NCBI GenBank assembly: GCA_907164885.2
Contig: OU015490.1
Location: forward strand, 12,450,966-12,514,965
Direction: 5' to 3'
Length of the DNA stretch: 64,000 nucleotides
Source: Dolomedes plantarius
Lineage: Eukaryota; Arthropoda; Arachnida; Araneae; Dolomedidae
Below the pieces are notes generated by a model. The model ran no database searches and was not told the origin of the DNA. It saw nothing but the letters and a program-made list of their open reading frames with translations. Positions 44,905 through 58,449 of the stretch are shown here, piece after piece. Both the position numbers and the translations under genes were made by a program. Numbering within the stretch: the first letter of the stretch is position 1; each line of letters opens with the position of its first letter.

Positions 44905-46343
44905 GAGTTACAGCTTGGGTGAAGAGATTTTTGACAAATCTTAAAAACTCCGTTAAAAATCGTGGACCTCTGACAGCTGAAGAAATGCAGTTAGCTGAAG
45001 AGTTTTGGATTCGAAACACTCAAAAGGAATTCTTTAGTTCAGAAATTTCAGACTTGGAAAATGATCAAAAGGTAAAATCTGATCCGTATATCTGCTCATT
45101 AGTACCATTTTTAGACTCCAGGAAAGTACTTAGAATACAGGGCAGGCTCACAGAATCAGACCTCTCCTTTGATGAAAAACAACCGATCCTACTCCCCAAA
45201 ACTTCGAGGTTCACGGAATTGTTGGTGAAAAGAGAACACGAAAAGGTAATGCATAGCGGTGTATCCTTGACGCTAACAAAGATGAGGAAAAAATATTGGG
45301 TTCCTAAGGGACGACAATTAGTAAAGAAGATTATTGGCAAATGCTTGATTTGTAGGAAGTATTCGGCAAAATCTGCTGACCAAATAACAGCACCTTTACC
45401 CAAAGATCGAATATCTCAAACGCCTCCTTTTAACATTTGCGGCGTTGATTTCGCCGGACCGATTTATGTAAAAAATGAAACGGGAACAGTGAAGTCTTAC
45501 ATAGCACTTTTCACTTGTGCTGTCACCAGAGCGATACACTTAGAATTGGTGACCGCGATGTCGGCTAAATGTTTTTTGCTGGCTTTTAGAAGATTTGTCG
45601 CTAGAAGAGGAAATTGTTCCATCGTATACTCTGATAATGCGAAAGCATTTAAAAGGGCCAGTAGAGAACTGCGAAACATTTCCGAAATATTATTGAACCA
45701 TGAGCTACGAGATTACCTTTCTTCAAAGGGCATTACATGGAAATTTATTGCGGAACGATCCCCATGGTGGGGAGGGTTCTATGAACGTTTGGTAAGGTCA
45801 GTGAAAGAACCGTTGAGAAAAGTGCTAGGTCGCGCTTTATTGAACTTTGAAGAATTATCTACTGTTCTGGCAGAAGTAGAAGTAGTTGTGAACATAAGAC
45901 CACTGACGTACGCTAACGATTGCTTAAACGAACCTTCGCCTTTAACACCGTCTCATTTCTTAAACTTTGGAAGAAATGAAAATGAATTCCCAATAAACTT
46001 CATAGAACTAGAAAATACATCTAGAGAAGGTTTAACTCGAAGAAAGATGTACCAAACACAACTTCTCAAACAAATATGGAAGAAATGGAAGAATCAGTAC
46101 TTACTGAATTTGAAAACTGCGTACCATTTCAAAACTACTGACTCCTCTAAGGATATGAAAATTGGGCAAGTTGTCCTTATTGACGGAACATCGAAGTCCA
46201 AACTCCTGTGGGACTTGGGTGTCATTCATGAATCGTTTACGGGAAGAGATGGACATGTTCGGGCTTGTATGGTGAAAACCTCAAAGGGACTGTTTAGAAA
46301 GCCCATACAACTTTTGTACCCACTCGAAGTGAACGAACTTTAG
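44905..46343 (+). pseudogene. BEL integrase and C-terminal domain
   Basis: Continues from the RNase H part one frame over and runs uninterrupted to the TAG at 46341-46343. Motifs: H2C2 zinc finger (REHEKVMHSG..CLICRKY), integrase core Asp in ICGVDFAGPI, Asp in IVYSDNAKAF and Glu in WGGFYERLVRS, then a DUF5641-type C-terminal domain (MKIGQVVLIDG to LLYPLEV). All three catalytic residues are present. It is the last gene of the element; about 440 bp of AT-rich sequence follows before the 3' LTR, with no env. Confidence 0.92.
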
Positions 46344-46783
46344 ACTTTTAGACTTTGTTCCAGCATCTATTTAATCAGAACAATTTTTGAACTTTTGAGT
46401 ATTTAGTAATTTCTTTATTTAGTTGATTAATTTGTCTTATTTGTGTTTTAATTCTAGTAGATATTCAAGAACATTTTTTAATTTGTAAGAATTTGTAGTA
46501 GTAAGTAACTGTAAGTATTTTCATTATTTTATATTTGATTGTTATTCTTCTTCTTCTTTATTTAGTGAACTTAAAATTTAGTTTGTTGATTTAACCTTTC
46601 TTAATTTAAAACTTTAATTTACAATTTGCATATTTGTTTATAATGATTCATTTTTGATTATTTGATTTGAATTTAACATTCATGTGTTAAATATTTAGAA
46701 TTGAAATTTGACTAACTGAACCACACTGTAGATTTGTATGGATGTATAAATGAAGAGTGAACTCGTGGAGTTCAGGTGGGGAG
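46344..46783 (+). other. BEL 3' untranslated internal region with polypurine tract
   Basis: AT-rich and non-coding. It ends 'aggtggggag' directly before the LTR, the polypurine tract. Confidence 0.75.
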
Positions 46784-47036
46784 TGTGACGAAATGTGTTG
46801 ACGTCGATTGCAGCGCCCCTACCGTGTTTAGAATTTTGGACAGATGAAACTGCGACTCCGCCATGTGAACATGGCTCTTAGATTAGTGGCATTTTGTAGA
46901 GCTTTAAGTGTTGTAAATTTGTAAATAAATTAAGTGTCGTTTATAGATCTCTTTTTAGATCATTCATTTCATCTATCGATGCAACCATTGATTTTAGATT
47001 AGTTAGATACCCCTGGAATTCGAACATTTCGCTTCA
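46784..47036 (+). repeat. BEL 3' LTR
   Basis: Differs from the 5' LTR at three positions by eye (one C/T, one T/C, one C/G) over 253 bp, and is followed by the target duplication CCGAT. Confidence 0.93.
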
Positions 47037-47095
47037 CCGATTGAACCAACCTGCTTCTGTGAGCCCAACTACACGTCCTCTCTCAAATGCTTACA
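47037..47095 (-). pseudogene. Tc1-like transposase, N-terminal fragment right of BEL
   Basis: The minus strand reads AFERGRVVGLTEAGWFNR, the first helix-turn-helix of a Tc1-like transposase. It continues directly into the part at 39556 and below once BEL and one CCGAT are removed. Confidence 0.78.
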
Positions 47096-47818
47096 TTTGC
47101 GCATTTTGTTCGCACACCTGTATGCGAGGCATAGTTACTGTCTACCTGATTACATGAAATTCGCATGGATGTACCTGAGTACATAAAATTCGGAATGAAA
47201 TTCGCAAAGAATTTATGATCCGGAATCGAAATTTCTCCTCTTTAATATCCTGCCGGTTGTGCAGATAAAATGCGCTGTAGCGCCACATGTTCACTCATTG
47301 GTCGCCAACTTTAAAATTTTGCATTTTCTCTCGAAACATGTTTTCATATCACTTTGTGTCCAATTTGCATTACCCTTCTTGGTGCGTCTTTTTTTTTGTC
47401 TAAGAGTGTATATTAAAAAGTTATATGCATTTGTACGCGGTTACCCAAGCAACACCATTGCCAGAAACTGACGTTTTACTTTTCAGTCACGGGATGTAAA
47501 TTTAAAATACGGTTCTACGTCATTCCAAAGTACTTATAGTGCTAAGCAGAGACGACAGGGTGTGACTTCATTGTGAAAGCACTACAATTTGTAGAACAGA
47601 TTAAAGCTGCCGTTAAGATTTCACATTGAAGTCATGAGTGTTAGTTGAAGGATAGAAAGAAACTAGATTTAGAAGTAGAAATCCAATCATTTGTGTCACA
47701 CCTATCATGACATTGATCATGACCGATCAATGTGATTCTCTTCTTGGTCATTTAGACGGTGCCCCAACTGTCTATGCTATAAGGGTAATGTTTTGTGCGG
47801 CTTATTAATTTATCTTAC
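47096..47818. other. unassigned DNA
   Basis: The remaining Tc1 flank should lie here but its terminal repeat was not found. No gene is recognised. Confidence 0.4.
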
Positions 47819-48785
<967 letters not shown>

Positions 48786-48865
48786 GTACTATTTAAAAAA
48801 AAATAAATGTCAAACGCATCATTTGAATTATCTGTAGTTAAAATTATTTATCACTTGGACCTATA

Positions 48866-48868
<3 letters not shown>

Positions 48869-48951
<83 letters not shown>
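48869..48951. repeat. (TA)n microsatellite
   Basis: About 41 TA units. Confidence 0.97.
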
Positions 48952-49693
48952 CACACAAACATACACATTTTGCCGATCAAGTTGCATCTCTTCCCCTCTC
49001 GTATCGGTATTTTTTTTACGGAAAAGGTATTGCCAAAGGATATGGAACTGTGCCATAACATAATTTGGAGCATCTGGAACAGAATGCGTCTAACGACTCA
49101 AACAAATATTTGATGTTTCATTCACACATGATGATTGATCATATTCTTCAAAGCGGATAGTTATAGCCATGACTCCTTACTATCATGAACGCGATTTGCA
49201 TAATGCGTAGATATGCAGTAAATGTAAATTTTCCAGAAACCCTTTTGTCATGTTGCTTTCATATGCATACGTGTTTTCGGAATTATACGAATATTAAAAC
49301 GAAAGTCAAAATTTTTGGATTAAATCTGAGATACTTCGGGGCTAAGGGATATTCACATGTGTTAGTAATTGTATGTTACAAATAATTTCTCCTGATATGT
49401 TGCCTTTCATAATCCAAATCAACAATTCTAAAGAATAGTAGTTTTGGATGAATGTATATCTTTCTGCATTCTCAATTGTAGGAATTGTTAACCGTTTTAT
49501 GTTTGCGGCACTCCCGGGAGTGAGGCTAGAAATTCGGGACACCCTTGTTAAAATTTTAGTTTTTTCAATGTTTTAAATATTAAATTAAAGTGAAATACAT
49601 TTAAGGAACATGTTAAATTTGTTGAAGTAAATACTTACTCATTTGCTGATTTTGTTCATGTATTGAAAGGTATAAGTAACAAACATTTGAATA

Positions 49694-49697
<4 letters not shown>
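48952..49697. other. unassigned DNA
   Basis: No recognisable gene or repeat was seen. Confidence 0.4.

Positions 49698-49784
<87 letters not shown>
49698..49784. repeat. (TA)n microsatellite
   Basis: About 43 TA units. Confidence 0.97.
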
Positions 49785-49785
<1 letters not shown>

Positions 49786-50118
49786 CCCCCTTAATGGGCG
49801 TTCTTCAAAACGGTTATGAAATTTTCCGTTCTAAAGAGGGAATATACAAATGGGGCCCCATAAGTTAAAGGTTATAACGCATTCAAAATATAGTCATGGG
49901 ATTCAATATAGTATTACAATAGATGATTATAATGGAAATAGATAAAAAAAGAGATTTCTTTTACAAGTGTCAGAATTTCGATTGATGCTTAGAGCACAAA
50001 TATTTGATATCAAGCCTAATAGATGTGGGCATGAGGGTAGCTAATTCTTCTTGAGGAAAGTGTGCATCGATTTGTGTCACAATCTGTGCCAATTAATTGG
50101 GGCAAGATTCATCTATAT
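49785..50118. other. unassigned DNA
   Basis: Nothing recognised; ends next to a palindromic MITE. Confidence 0.4.
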
Positions 50119-50853
50119 ATAGGGTGGTCAGAAAAAACTCTGCCAATATATGGACCTCTAGGGGCCGTTCCATTCAACCGATCGATATAAGATTTAAGAT
50201 ATGGGTATTCAGAAATTATGGTTATTTTGTGAACAGCAAGAAAGTAGCACTCACAGTTACGGTTATAAGTACAGAAACTGGAAATTTTAGAATTGCAACG
50301 CCCACTTTTTCCCGTCGCAAAATGCTCAGCGCAAGCGAAAACCCTAATCAGCGTTGAAACGGTGAGTGTATCACAAAAAACGGACGCGTTATTCACACAC
50401 AAAAACAGCACTGTGATGGCACCCATGTCGAAAATGTGTAATCCAAAAAAAATTTTCCTTTGTCCGATCTGTGTTGTCATCAATTATTAGTGTCTTGCCT
50501 CTGTCATATGCAAATAGCTTCCGTGCGCCCCGATCGTGTTTTTGTTGGCCTTCGTAGAGCTGTTTTTTGTGCGTGTGTAACGCGTCCGTTTTTTATGATA
50601 CACGTACCATTCCAACGCTCTTTGAGGTTTTCGCATGCGCTGAGCATTTTGCGAGGGGAAAAAGTGGGCGTTGCCACTCGAAAATTTCGAGTTTCTGTAC
50701 CTATTACCGTAACCGTGTGCGCTACTTTCCTGCCGTTCACAGAATCCCGAGCTCATGCCTCTGAATAACTATATCTGAAATCTCGTCTCGAAAGGTTAAA
50801 CGGAACGGCCCCTAGAGGTCCGTATATCGGCAAAGTTTTTTATGACCACCCTA
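50119..50853. mobile_element. palindromic MITE (about 735 bp)
   Basis: The outer ends 'atagggtggtcagaaaaaac' and the complement of 'ttttttatgaccaccctat' are embedded in TATATA, consistent with a TA target. Complementarity continues inward for most of each arm: 'ctaggggccgttcc', 'cagttacggttat', 'gcgtccgtttttt' and others. Several open frames on both strands are by-products of the palindrome. The ends resemble those of mariner-derived MITEs. Confidence 0.82.
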
Positions 50854-51683
50854 TATATAAAACAGTTCCATAACGGACTGACTGACTGACTGACAGATAA
50901 CGCACAGACCAAACCGCTGGACCTAAAGGGCTGAAATTTAACATGGCGATTCTTATTATACGTGTAGGGGTGCACTCTAAAAAATATTTATGAAAAATTG
51001 TTAGATTTTTTTAAATTAAATTTTTAAGCTGTTCTTAAATTTTAAATCTTTTTTTAAGTTTGCATTTAATATAATAATCTGATGGTTATACAATTTATAT
51101 CACAAGAAAGATCATAAAAATGTCTTTAAAATAAAATTTCTTTCGAATCTTTACCTCCATTTTCTGATACTTAATGAGTTTTTAAAGATTAATTTTTATA
51201 ATTTAATTTGCTGATCACGTTGGTTTCTGTTTTTTGTGATACTTTAAATTAATTTTGCGTCACGTGCACAACAACGAGATAAATTGACAATATAAATAAT
51301 AAAATATGGTAAACGATCAAATTTAACCACTAGACAAATTGAGATGTAAATTTTTAAAGATTTTAATTGAAAATAGTATGATTTATGGCTATTAAATATA
51401 CACATTAATTGCATAAATTGACCATTGTATTTAATTTGAATGTACTCCGTAGTGAAGTACGGGTATTCAGCAAGTTTTTTATAAAATTTATACTTTCCCA
51501 GTGATATCTTTCCTGAATTCGGTTTCAACTGCATATTGTTATTATGAAAGTTCGGCCTTGAATATTCTAAACTGACTTGACCACGTGATCATCACACGTA
51601 GAGCATTTTCCGTCACTTCCTTTTCAGCAGTTGTGAGAAGTGGTTGATTGTTGAGTTGCCTGCTTCTCACGTGTATCAAAAAA
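50854..51683. other. unassigned DNA with a TGAC microsatellite
   Basis: (TGAC)n at about 50877-50895, followed by a motif 'accaaaccgctggacctaaa' that feels familiar from dispersed repeats but which I cannot place. No gene. Confidence 0.35.
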
Positions 51684-51866
51684 ATGAATATCACTCCCAG
51701 GAAATGAACTAGAATTGTTACCCTTAGTCAGCATACCTCTATAACTATGAGGGACATTGCTGCTGCAGTTGGAGTCGGAAAACCCAGTGTTGCCGGGATT
51801 ATTAATCAGAAAAATTAGTTTGGAACAGTTTCTCCAGAACGTAAATGTGGACGCAAACGTAAGATA

Positions 51867-52552
<686 letters not shown>

Positions 52553-52631
52553 AAAAAAAATGTGTCTCGGCATGCGGATTGGGAATCGCTACTGTATAGT
52601 CTGTAATTCCTTTAAAAGTTTCAATCTAGAT

Positions 52632-52991
52632 TCATTTTACTTTTTCAGTTACATATAGGAAGCAATTTAATTCAAATAAAAAACAACAGCATTTTATTGA
52701 ATTATAGTATCTATGAATCAGGAACTGTCCCTCTAGGATGTCAGAGGGGATGGGAGAGGGTACGGTCCCCCTAGATGTCGCCCCTGGGGATGCTCGGAAA
52801 AACTGGCATCTAGTTAAGATGAACCCTTGTGGTTCTATATAAACCGGGGCAGCACACTTCAGCCCGAAGCTTATATGGGCCTGGACTGAAACTTCCAGCC
52901 AGGGAGCATTATAAACAACAAGAATCACAAAAATAATCATAATTTGCTTTATATAAACTCTATATAGAGATATTAATCTATTCTGCATCAC
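52632..52991 (-). CDS. unidentified small open frame, possibly secreted
   Basis: Minus-strand frame of 119 codons. An internal Met (near 52937) begins a hydrophobic stretch IMIIFVILVVYNAPWLEVSV that would serve as a signal peptide. It is followed by HISFGLKCAAPVYIEPQGF, a second Cys (TRCQFF) and a Pro/Ser-rich part. An AATAAA lies inside the last third (near 52703), so the true end may be earlier through splicing. The block is richer in G+C than its surroundings. I do not recognise it; it may equally be transposon debris. Confidence 0.25.
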   Translation of the reverse strand: MMQNRLISLYRVYIKQIMIIFVILVVYNAPWLEVSVQAHISFGLKCAAPVYIEPQGFILTRCQFFRASPGATSRGTVPSPIPSDILEGQFLIHRYYNSIKCCCFLFELNCFLYVTEKVK

Positions 52992-53583
52992 TTATGGAAT
53001 GTGAATTATTCGTTATTACACTTCTTATTAATCCATTCTATGAAATATAGCCTTCCCCATTAATCAATATAAATTACATCTAAGAATTAATTTTTTAGGT
53101 AAATTAGTCTTCATAATATTGGATGCGCTTAACCTTTGTCTTTCAGAAACGAATTCTTTGGAATATATTCCTTTTATAACATTTCTGATATAGTAATAGA
53201 ATTAGAATATTCATGAATAGGGATTTGCAATAGGATGTGAAGTAACAGTGTGCTTATCATCCTATTTCAAATGTTTCCTTGAAATATAAAATTCAGTTGC
53301 ACTTAAGGGGACAAGAGACAATCATCCTTGATTTTTTTTTTGAATTTTCAAGTTTTAAGTATAGTATATACAGAATGAGAATAATTTTTATTCTTTCATA
53401 CCAAATTGAAGACCTAATTCGTCTTCTAATTCGTCATTAGAAGATTTTAGCAGAATAATGTCTGTTTTCAAATTTGTTTCAAAAATAATCATACATATCA
53501 TTACTAGAACCTGAAATTCTATATGTTTACCATATACTAATGTGATGAAAAGTACCCGGAATGGCGATTTATTTTTCCAAAGC
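52992..53583. other. AT-rich DNA, possibly including the 3' end of the mariner
   Basis: A segment near 53540-53583 with 'ccggaatggcgatttatttt' may be the end of the mariner interrupted by the SINE. Otherwise nothing is recognised. Confidence 0.35.
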
Positions 53584-53798
53584 GGAGGCACTTGTAGTCA
53601 GACATTCGCCTATACTACGCCGCAATTTTTACTGCCCATTTTATTGTGAGGGCACCATATAGGCGGACAGCATTACCCCCTATGAAAGGACAACAGGAAC
53701 GGAGGCATTTTTCGTGGCGCGACACCAGGATTCGATCCGAGCACCTTCAGCACCGAAAACCAGCGCGCTGTACCACTGGGCCGCCACAACCCTGGAAT
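53584..53798 (-). repeat. tRNA-derived SINE, family 1, copy B
   Basis: On the minus strand, 'ttgtggcggcccagtggtac' starts the tRNA-like head (A box near 53775, B box GGATCGAATCC near 53733 as GGATTCGATCC on the plus strand). The tail matches the copy at 7455-7664, including 'aataaaatgggcag' and 'gcgtagtatagg'. It lies against the 3' end of a mariner transposase gene. Confidence 0.8.
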
Positions 53799-53799
53799 A

Positions 53800-54600
53800 G
53801 CGAAATAAGACATGTTATCAACTTATTGGTCAAAATTTATTTTATCTCCTTCAAAGTAATCTTCTCCGACTGCAATGCACTTCAGCCAAAAAATTTTTAT
53901 AATCATCAAAACATGCCTTAATGTAGTTTTTGTGAAACCTCTTCAGAGTTCGTAGATAATTTTCTTCTATCGAATTAATGGACTCAAAACGGCCACCACT
54001 AAGAGGCAATTTCAGCCGTGGAAATAAGAAAAAGTCGCGCGGTGCTATATCATGTAAATACAGACCTGGTGGAGCCGTATTTGATGAATGTTTGGTTAAA
54101 AACTCACGAAATTGCAGTATGAGAAGGCGCATTATCGTGATGCAAAACCCATGAGTTTTATCACAACATTACAGACCATTTTGGATGAATTTCTTCCCGC
54201 AAACGGTGAAAAACACTCAGATATAATATTTATTGATTGTCTGGCCATTTGGTAGGAATTCATAGTCGCCCGACACCACGACAATCAAAGAAAACTGTCA
54301 ACATTACCTCGATTTTTGAGCGAATTTGACGTGGTCTCTTAGGTCTTGCTTCACCTTTAAAGCGTCATTCACTTGATTGTTGAGCTGTTACTGTATAAAA
54401 AGCTTAAATATAAGTTTAAATGACAGGTAATAATGCGTTTTAGATGAGAATTGCCTTGAGAAAGCATCTCTTAGGCCACTTAACCACGTTGTAGTTTTTG
54501 GAACTAATTCAAAGTTCTTGATACAAATCGAGAAGCGACACGTCGCAATTCTAAATGATCTTTTAAAATTGCTTGACAGAAACCAAATGATATATTAGCT
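53800..54600 (-). pseudogene. mariner transposase, broken
   Basis: On the minus strand: LTVFFDCRGV near 54300, VLHHDNAPSHT (second catalytic Asp) near 54130-54160, then REFLTKHSSNTAPPG.. and IAPRDFFLFPRLK (third catalytic Asp) near 54020-54045, CFDDYKNF near 53900 and VGEDYFEGDKI at the C-terminus near 53830-53855. Multiple frame changes and stops. It belongs to a different mariner lineage from the one at 19 kb. Confidence 0.8.
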
Positions 54601-55849
54601 TGTTCAATAATGTATCTTATTGTCAAATGACAATGTGCTTATGATCACTAAGTATCAATTCTCCTACCATATTGATAGCTTGATATTAATCGAAGTGGAT
54701 GGTCTACAAGATTGCGGATCATCTACGACGGATTCTCTACCATATTTAAAATTTTTACACCAATCAAATACTGTTGTTTTTGATAAACAGTCGTCTTTAA
54801 AAGCTTTTTTCAACATTTCAAATCATTTTGTAGCAGAATATTCATTGCGAAAACATAATTCAATGCATGTTCTTTACTCAATAACATTCGCCATTTCGGA
54901 AAATCAACAGAGGGAAAATTCTTATCTCATGAAAACAAATTTATTTTTTAACGATAAAATGAAATAAATTCCTGACTATTACTAGATGTTTATAGAAGTC
55001 ATAAACGTGTATGATAAAAGTTTGCAGACATTTCTGCTATAAATGTATTTTAAATGAAGTATTTCGGATGGTTTTTGATAACAGTAGTATATATAAACAT
55101 TATTTTGCATCGAATTTTTTTTTCTATGAATCTAAAGCCATAAATATTTATTTTAAAGCTGTCTGTAACTTCTTTTATGTTTTTGCATGTTTATATTTTA
55201 TTTCATGGTCTATAAATTAGAAAAATTTCAAAAATTATGCACAGTTTTGGGTCAAGCCCTTAACATTCCTAAGACATTTGTAGAAAATCAGATAAAAAGG
55301 AATGCGCATGGCGAATTTTGAAAAATGCTAACATTTTTTAAGACTTTTTTGAAAAACAGTTCTTTATCTCCCCCCAAAACGCTTGTTAGGGAATTTTAAG
55401 TACCGTCAGTTTAGTAAAAAATAATAGGAATTATTCTCCGTGTGTATGTAAAGAAAATTTTAAAAGATGGTTATGAAGGTCTCTTGTCTCCCCAATTCAA
55501 AAATTTAATATTAAGAAAAATATTTTTTATACGCATTTTTAGATATTTTTCCATGAACAGAAGTTAGTTATATTCCATAGAGTCACGGTGAATAACTTAA
55601 TCGATATATGGCTCGGTAGAAATATTTGCGTGGAAGAATTTATGACTTTATAAAAAGTTCTTTGCCCTCCGCAATTAGAAAATTAGTCCTCATACCTAGC
55701 CTTTTTATCGTGTCACTTTAATTTTATTCTCTTATCGATTTTCTCCTTAAATGCACTTCTTTTTTTTTAATCAGAATTAAGCGAAAAGTTTTAAAAATTA
55801 ACATGTATTCATCGAAAGAGTATGTCTTAATTTTTGTATGAAAATCTAG
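54601..55849. other. AT-rich DNA with unassigned open frames
   Basis: A 115-codon + frame (54620-54967) and a 69-codon frame (55011-55220) have no known motifs and low-complexity composition. They are not supported as genes. Confidence 0.4.
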
Positions 55850-56352
55850 GAATATATATTAGCTAAAATATTCTTTGAAAATATTAGGCAATTCAGCCAT
55901 CTGTACACTCGAAAGTTTAAAACCTTTGAACATATGTTAGCAAAAAAATATGCTTTTAGAATTATATATGCCAAGCAATTCAGCCATCTGTACAGTCAAA
56001 AGTAGTAAAATCTTTGAACATAAGTTAGCTAAAATATGCTTTGAAAATTATATATTTCAAGCAATTCAGCCATCTGTAAACTCAAAAGTAGTAAAATCTT
56101 TGAACATAAGTTAGCTAAAATATGCCTTGAAAATTATCTATTTTAAGCAATTTAGCCATCTATACACTCAAAAGTTGTAAAATCTTTCAATATACGTTAG
56201 CTAAAATATGCTTTGAAAATTATGTATTTCAAGCAATTCAGCCACCTGTACACACGAAAGTTGTAATATCTTTGAACATATGTTAGCTAAAATATGCATA
56301 AAAGTTAAATATTTCAACCAATCCAGCCATCTGCAAACTCAAAAGTTGTAAA
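55850..56352. repeat. minisatellite, period about 86 bp, about 5.7 units
   Basis: Units share 'gcaattcagccatctgtaca', 'aaaatctttgaacataa' and 'gttagctaaaatatgc' in order, with roughly 10 percent divergence between neighbours by eye. No open frame runs through it. Confidence 0.87.
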
Positions 56353-57639
56353 GTTCTATAGAAATTTCTTTATTAAATGCTTCTATCCTGACTTAACTAA
56401 GTGTAATATTGAAATTAAAGAAGAAGAACGCATGTCCGATGTCTTCTCAGAGCAGACTGTTAAAATTTATCACTCATTCCATTAACAAACCCAGCACGTC
56501 TTCAGATTATATTTGATTCCATACACCATTAGTCCTATCTTTTGCACGTGAGAAGAATGAAACTTTAGGAAAATGTAAAAGGCAGTTTTGAATAAATTTA
56601 CTATTTTTACTAAAATCCTATTGGAGATTCTATTGATTTCTGAACTTTATGCGTCTGATGCATTAACTGTGACAATGTTTTTTTGCATATAACGTTCCAC
56701 ATAATAAATTTTAAGTTCAACAATCCAGAGAAAAAAGTTTTATATGTTTAGGACTCGTGTTCTTTCAACTATAATGTATAATTTAATGATGTTTTCTTAA
56801 AAAATATGAAACATATTAATTATAATGAATACACATCTCATGTAAATTATGAAAATTCATTTTACGGAAAGAACTCGTCACCATTAGTATTTTATAAAAA
56901 AATTATTCCATATCATTCCATTCTCAATTATATCTCTGTCTGGTTCATATTTTTAATTACTTTTTTTGTAAACATTATACAGAGCTTCTCTATCAATATA
57001 ATTTATTAAGGATCAATAAAATTCATATAGGACAAAAAAAGTTTATCAGGTTAAACATATCAGGTTGATTTCGTATCTTTCAATTGCAATCATTGGTTAT
57101 TTATTACTTGTATATAATCATTGTATAACAACTACTCCGCGTCGTTTTGTTCATCAAAATTTTTCTTTCTGTCTAAATTAATTTTTATGTCCAGTCATAA
57201 CAAATTCAATCGTGTTGGAAGAAGACATTCCACATTTCAGTATTTTCTAAGTGTAAAAGACAAATATACATAAAATAATAATGCCTCTTTCTAATTTTCC
57301 TTTTCATATAGTAATATGAACAACAGACCGTTTCATAAGCCACTGGAGAATTCTTTATTCTTTATTTTCTGAAAATTAATTCAGGATTTTCCAATTTCAC
57401 TTTTAATCTATCGACCAAATTTCTTTTTCATTTTTTAAGCACTTAGGAGGCATTTGCAAATTACTCGATTGTTACGTCAATGTATAATTATCGATTTTTC
57501 TACCAGCATTTTTAGTAGTAACATAAGTTGTAGATGGTTTCTTTTTACTTTCAGATACCACGGAATTGTATACTTGAGATACCACATTGTATAACATGGA
57601 AATTATTCATTACGTTTTATCTGGCAGCAACTTACAGTT
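56353..57639. other. AT-rich DNA without recognised features
   Basis: Short open frames only; nothing supported. Confidence 0.45.
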
Positions 57640-57875
57640 CAATCAACAATGATCCCTTCGTGTTACCCCAATTTTGAGCTGGCCCACACAAAGACATCTG
57701 GAGGGCTCGAACCTTCCCCAACCCATTGACATCTTGGAAAGACTTTCCAGTCTTCGTATTTAACATGCCCATATCCGACCTGGACAAGAACATATTTAAT
57801 GTCATTCGTTGGAATTCGAACTGAACACCCGATGTCGGAAGCTCACCGCACAACTACTGGGCTACCTCTATCCTC
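57640..57875 (-). repeat. tRNA-derived SINE, family 2
   Basis: On the minus strand TAGCCCAGTAGTTGTGCGG (A box, near 57862) and GTTCGAATTCC (B box, near 57818) are spaced as in a tRNA. A non-tRNA body runs to about 57645. G+C content is above the surroundings. The 73-codon minus open frame over it is incidental. Confidence 0.6.
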
Positions 57876-58449
57876 CTTTGCAAATTAAAACTACTTTCTT
57901 TCAATCAATATCTTACATGCTTTATAAAAGCAACGGGTACTTAAATATCTATTAGGCGTCATTTGCTTTATTAATGACTTGCTAAGTAAAAATTAATTTA
58001 TAATGTGATTTTAGTTGTTGGTAGATTTCCCAGCCCTTCTATTATTTTACTAACTAAAGATATAAATCACTCGTCATTTCACAATAATTAAAGCAATTAT
58101 CTACATAAAACTAACACTTTGAGTTCAATCAGAATACAATGTAGCAAAAACTATTTATAATAAATGACAAATTTATAAAATATAGCACAACTGAAATGTG
58201 TAGGGACTGATAAAATGTAGTATCTTTAAAATCAGGACATGGGTTATATAATTATGGGTATAATTAATTATACTTTATAAGTGTATTCACTACCAATCTC
58301 AGACCGCCATGTCAGAAGATGGACTTATTTCACGCTAATTTCAATGTTATCATTTGTTGGCTGTAAGAGGTAAACGTTGTAGACTTCTAAATTAATTTCA
58401 GTAATAATTTAAAAACTAGTCATACTAGGCTTTTTATAACGGAACAGCT
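57876..58449. other. AT-rich DNA without recognised features
   Basis: Nothing supported. Confidence 0.4.

Larger units (their letters stand above)
39557..47036 (+). mobile_element. BEL/Pao LTR retrotransposon carrying a nested Tigger-like element
   Basis: Two 253-bp LTRs (39557-39809, 46784-47036) differ at three positions by eye. They are flanked by the 5-bp duplication CCGAT (39552-39556, 47037-47041) inside a Tc1-like transposase. Internal coding order is gag, protease, RT, RNase H, integrase, as in BEL/Pao. A Tigger-like element (41177-42313) interrupts the coding region. TGGTGCAT directly after the 5' LTR could be a primer site matching the 3' end of tRNA-Gly. AGGTGGGGAG before the 3' LTR is the polypurine tract. 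Confidence 0.95.

Noticed and set aside
50097..50768. Six overlapping open frames on both strands
   Set aside because: All fall within the palindromic MITE, whose arms mirror each other; the symmetry explains them.
54620..54967. 115-codon + frame
   Set aside because: No motif, no splice or promoter context; probably chance.
55850..56352. CRISPR-like array
   Set aside because: Whole units repeat without unique spacers, and the context is eukaryotic.
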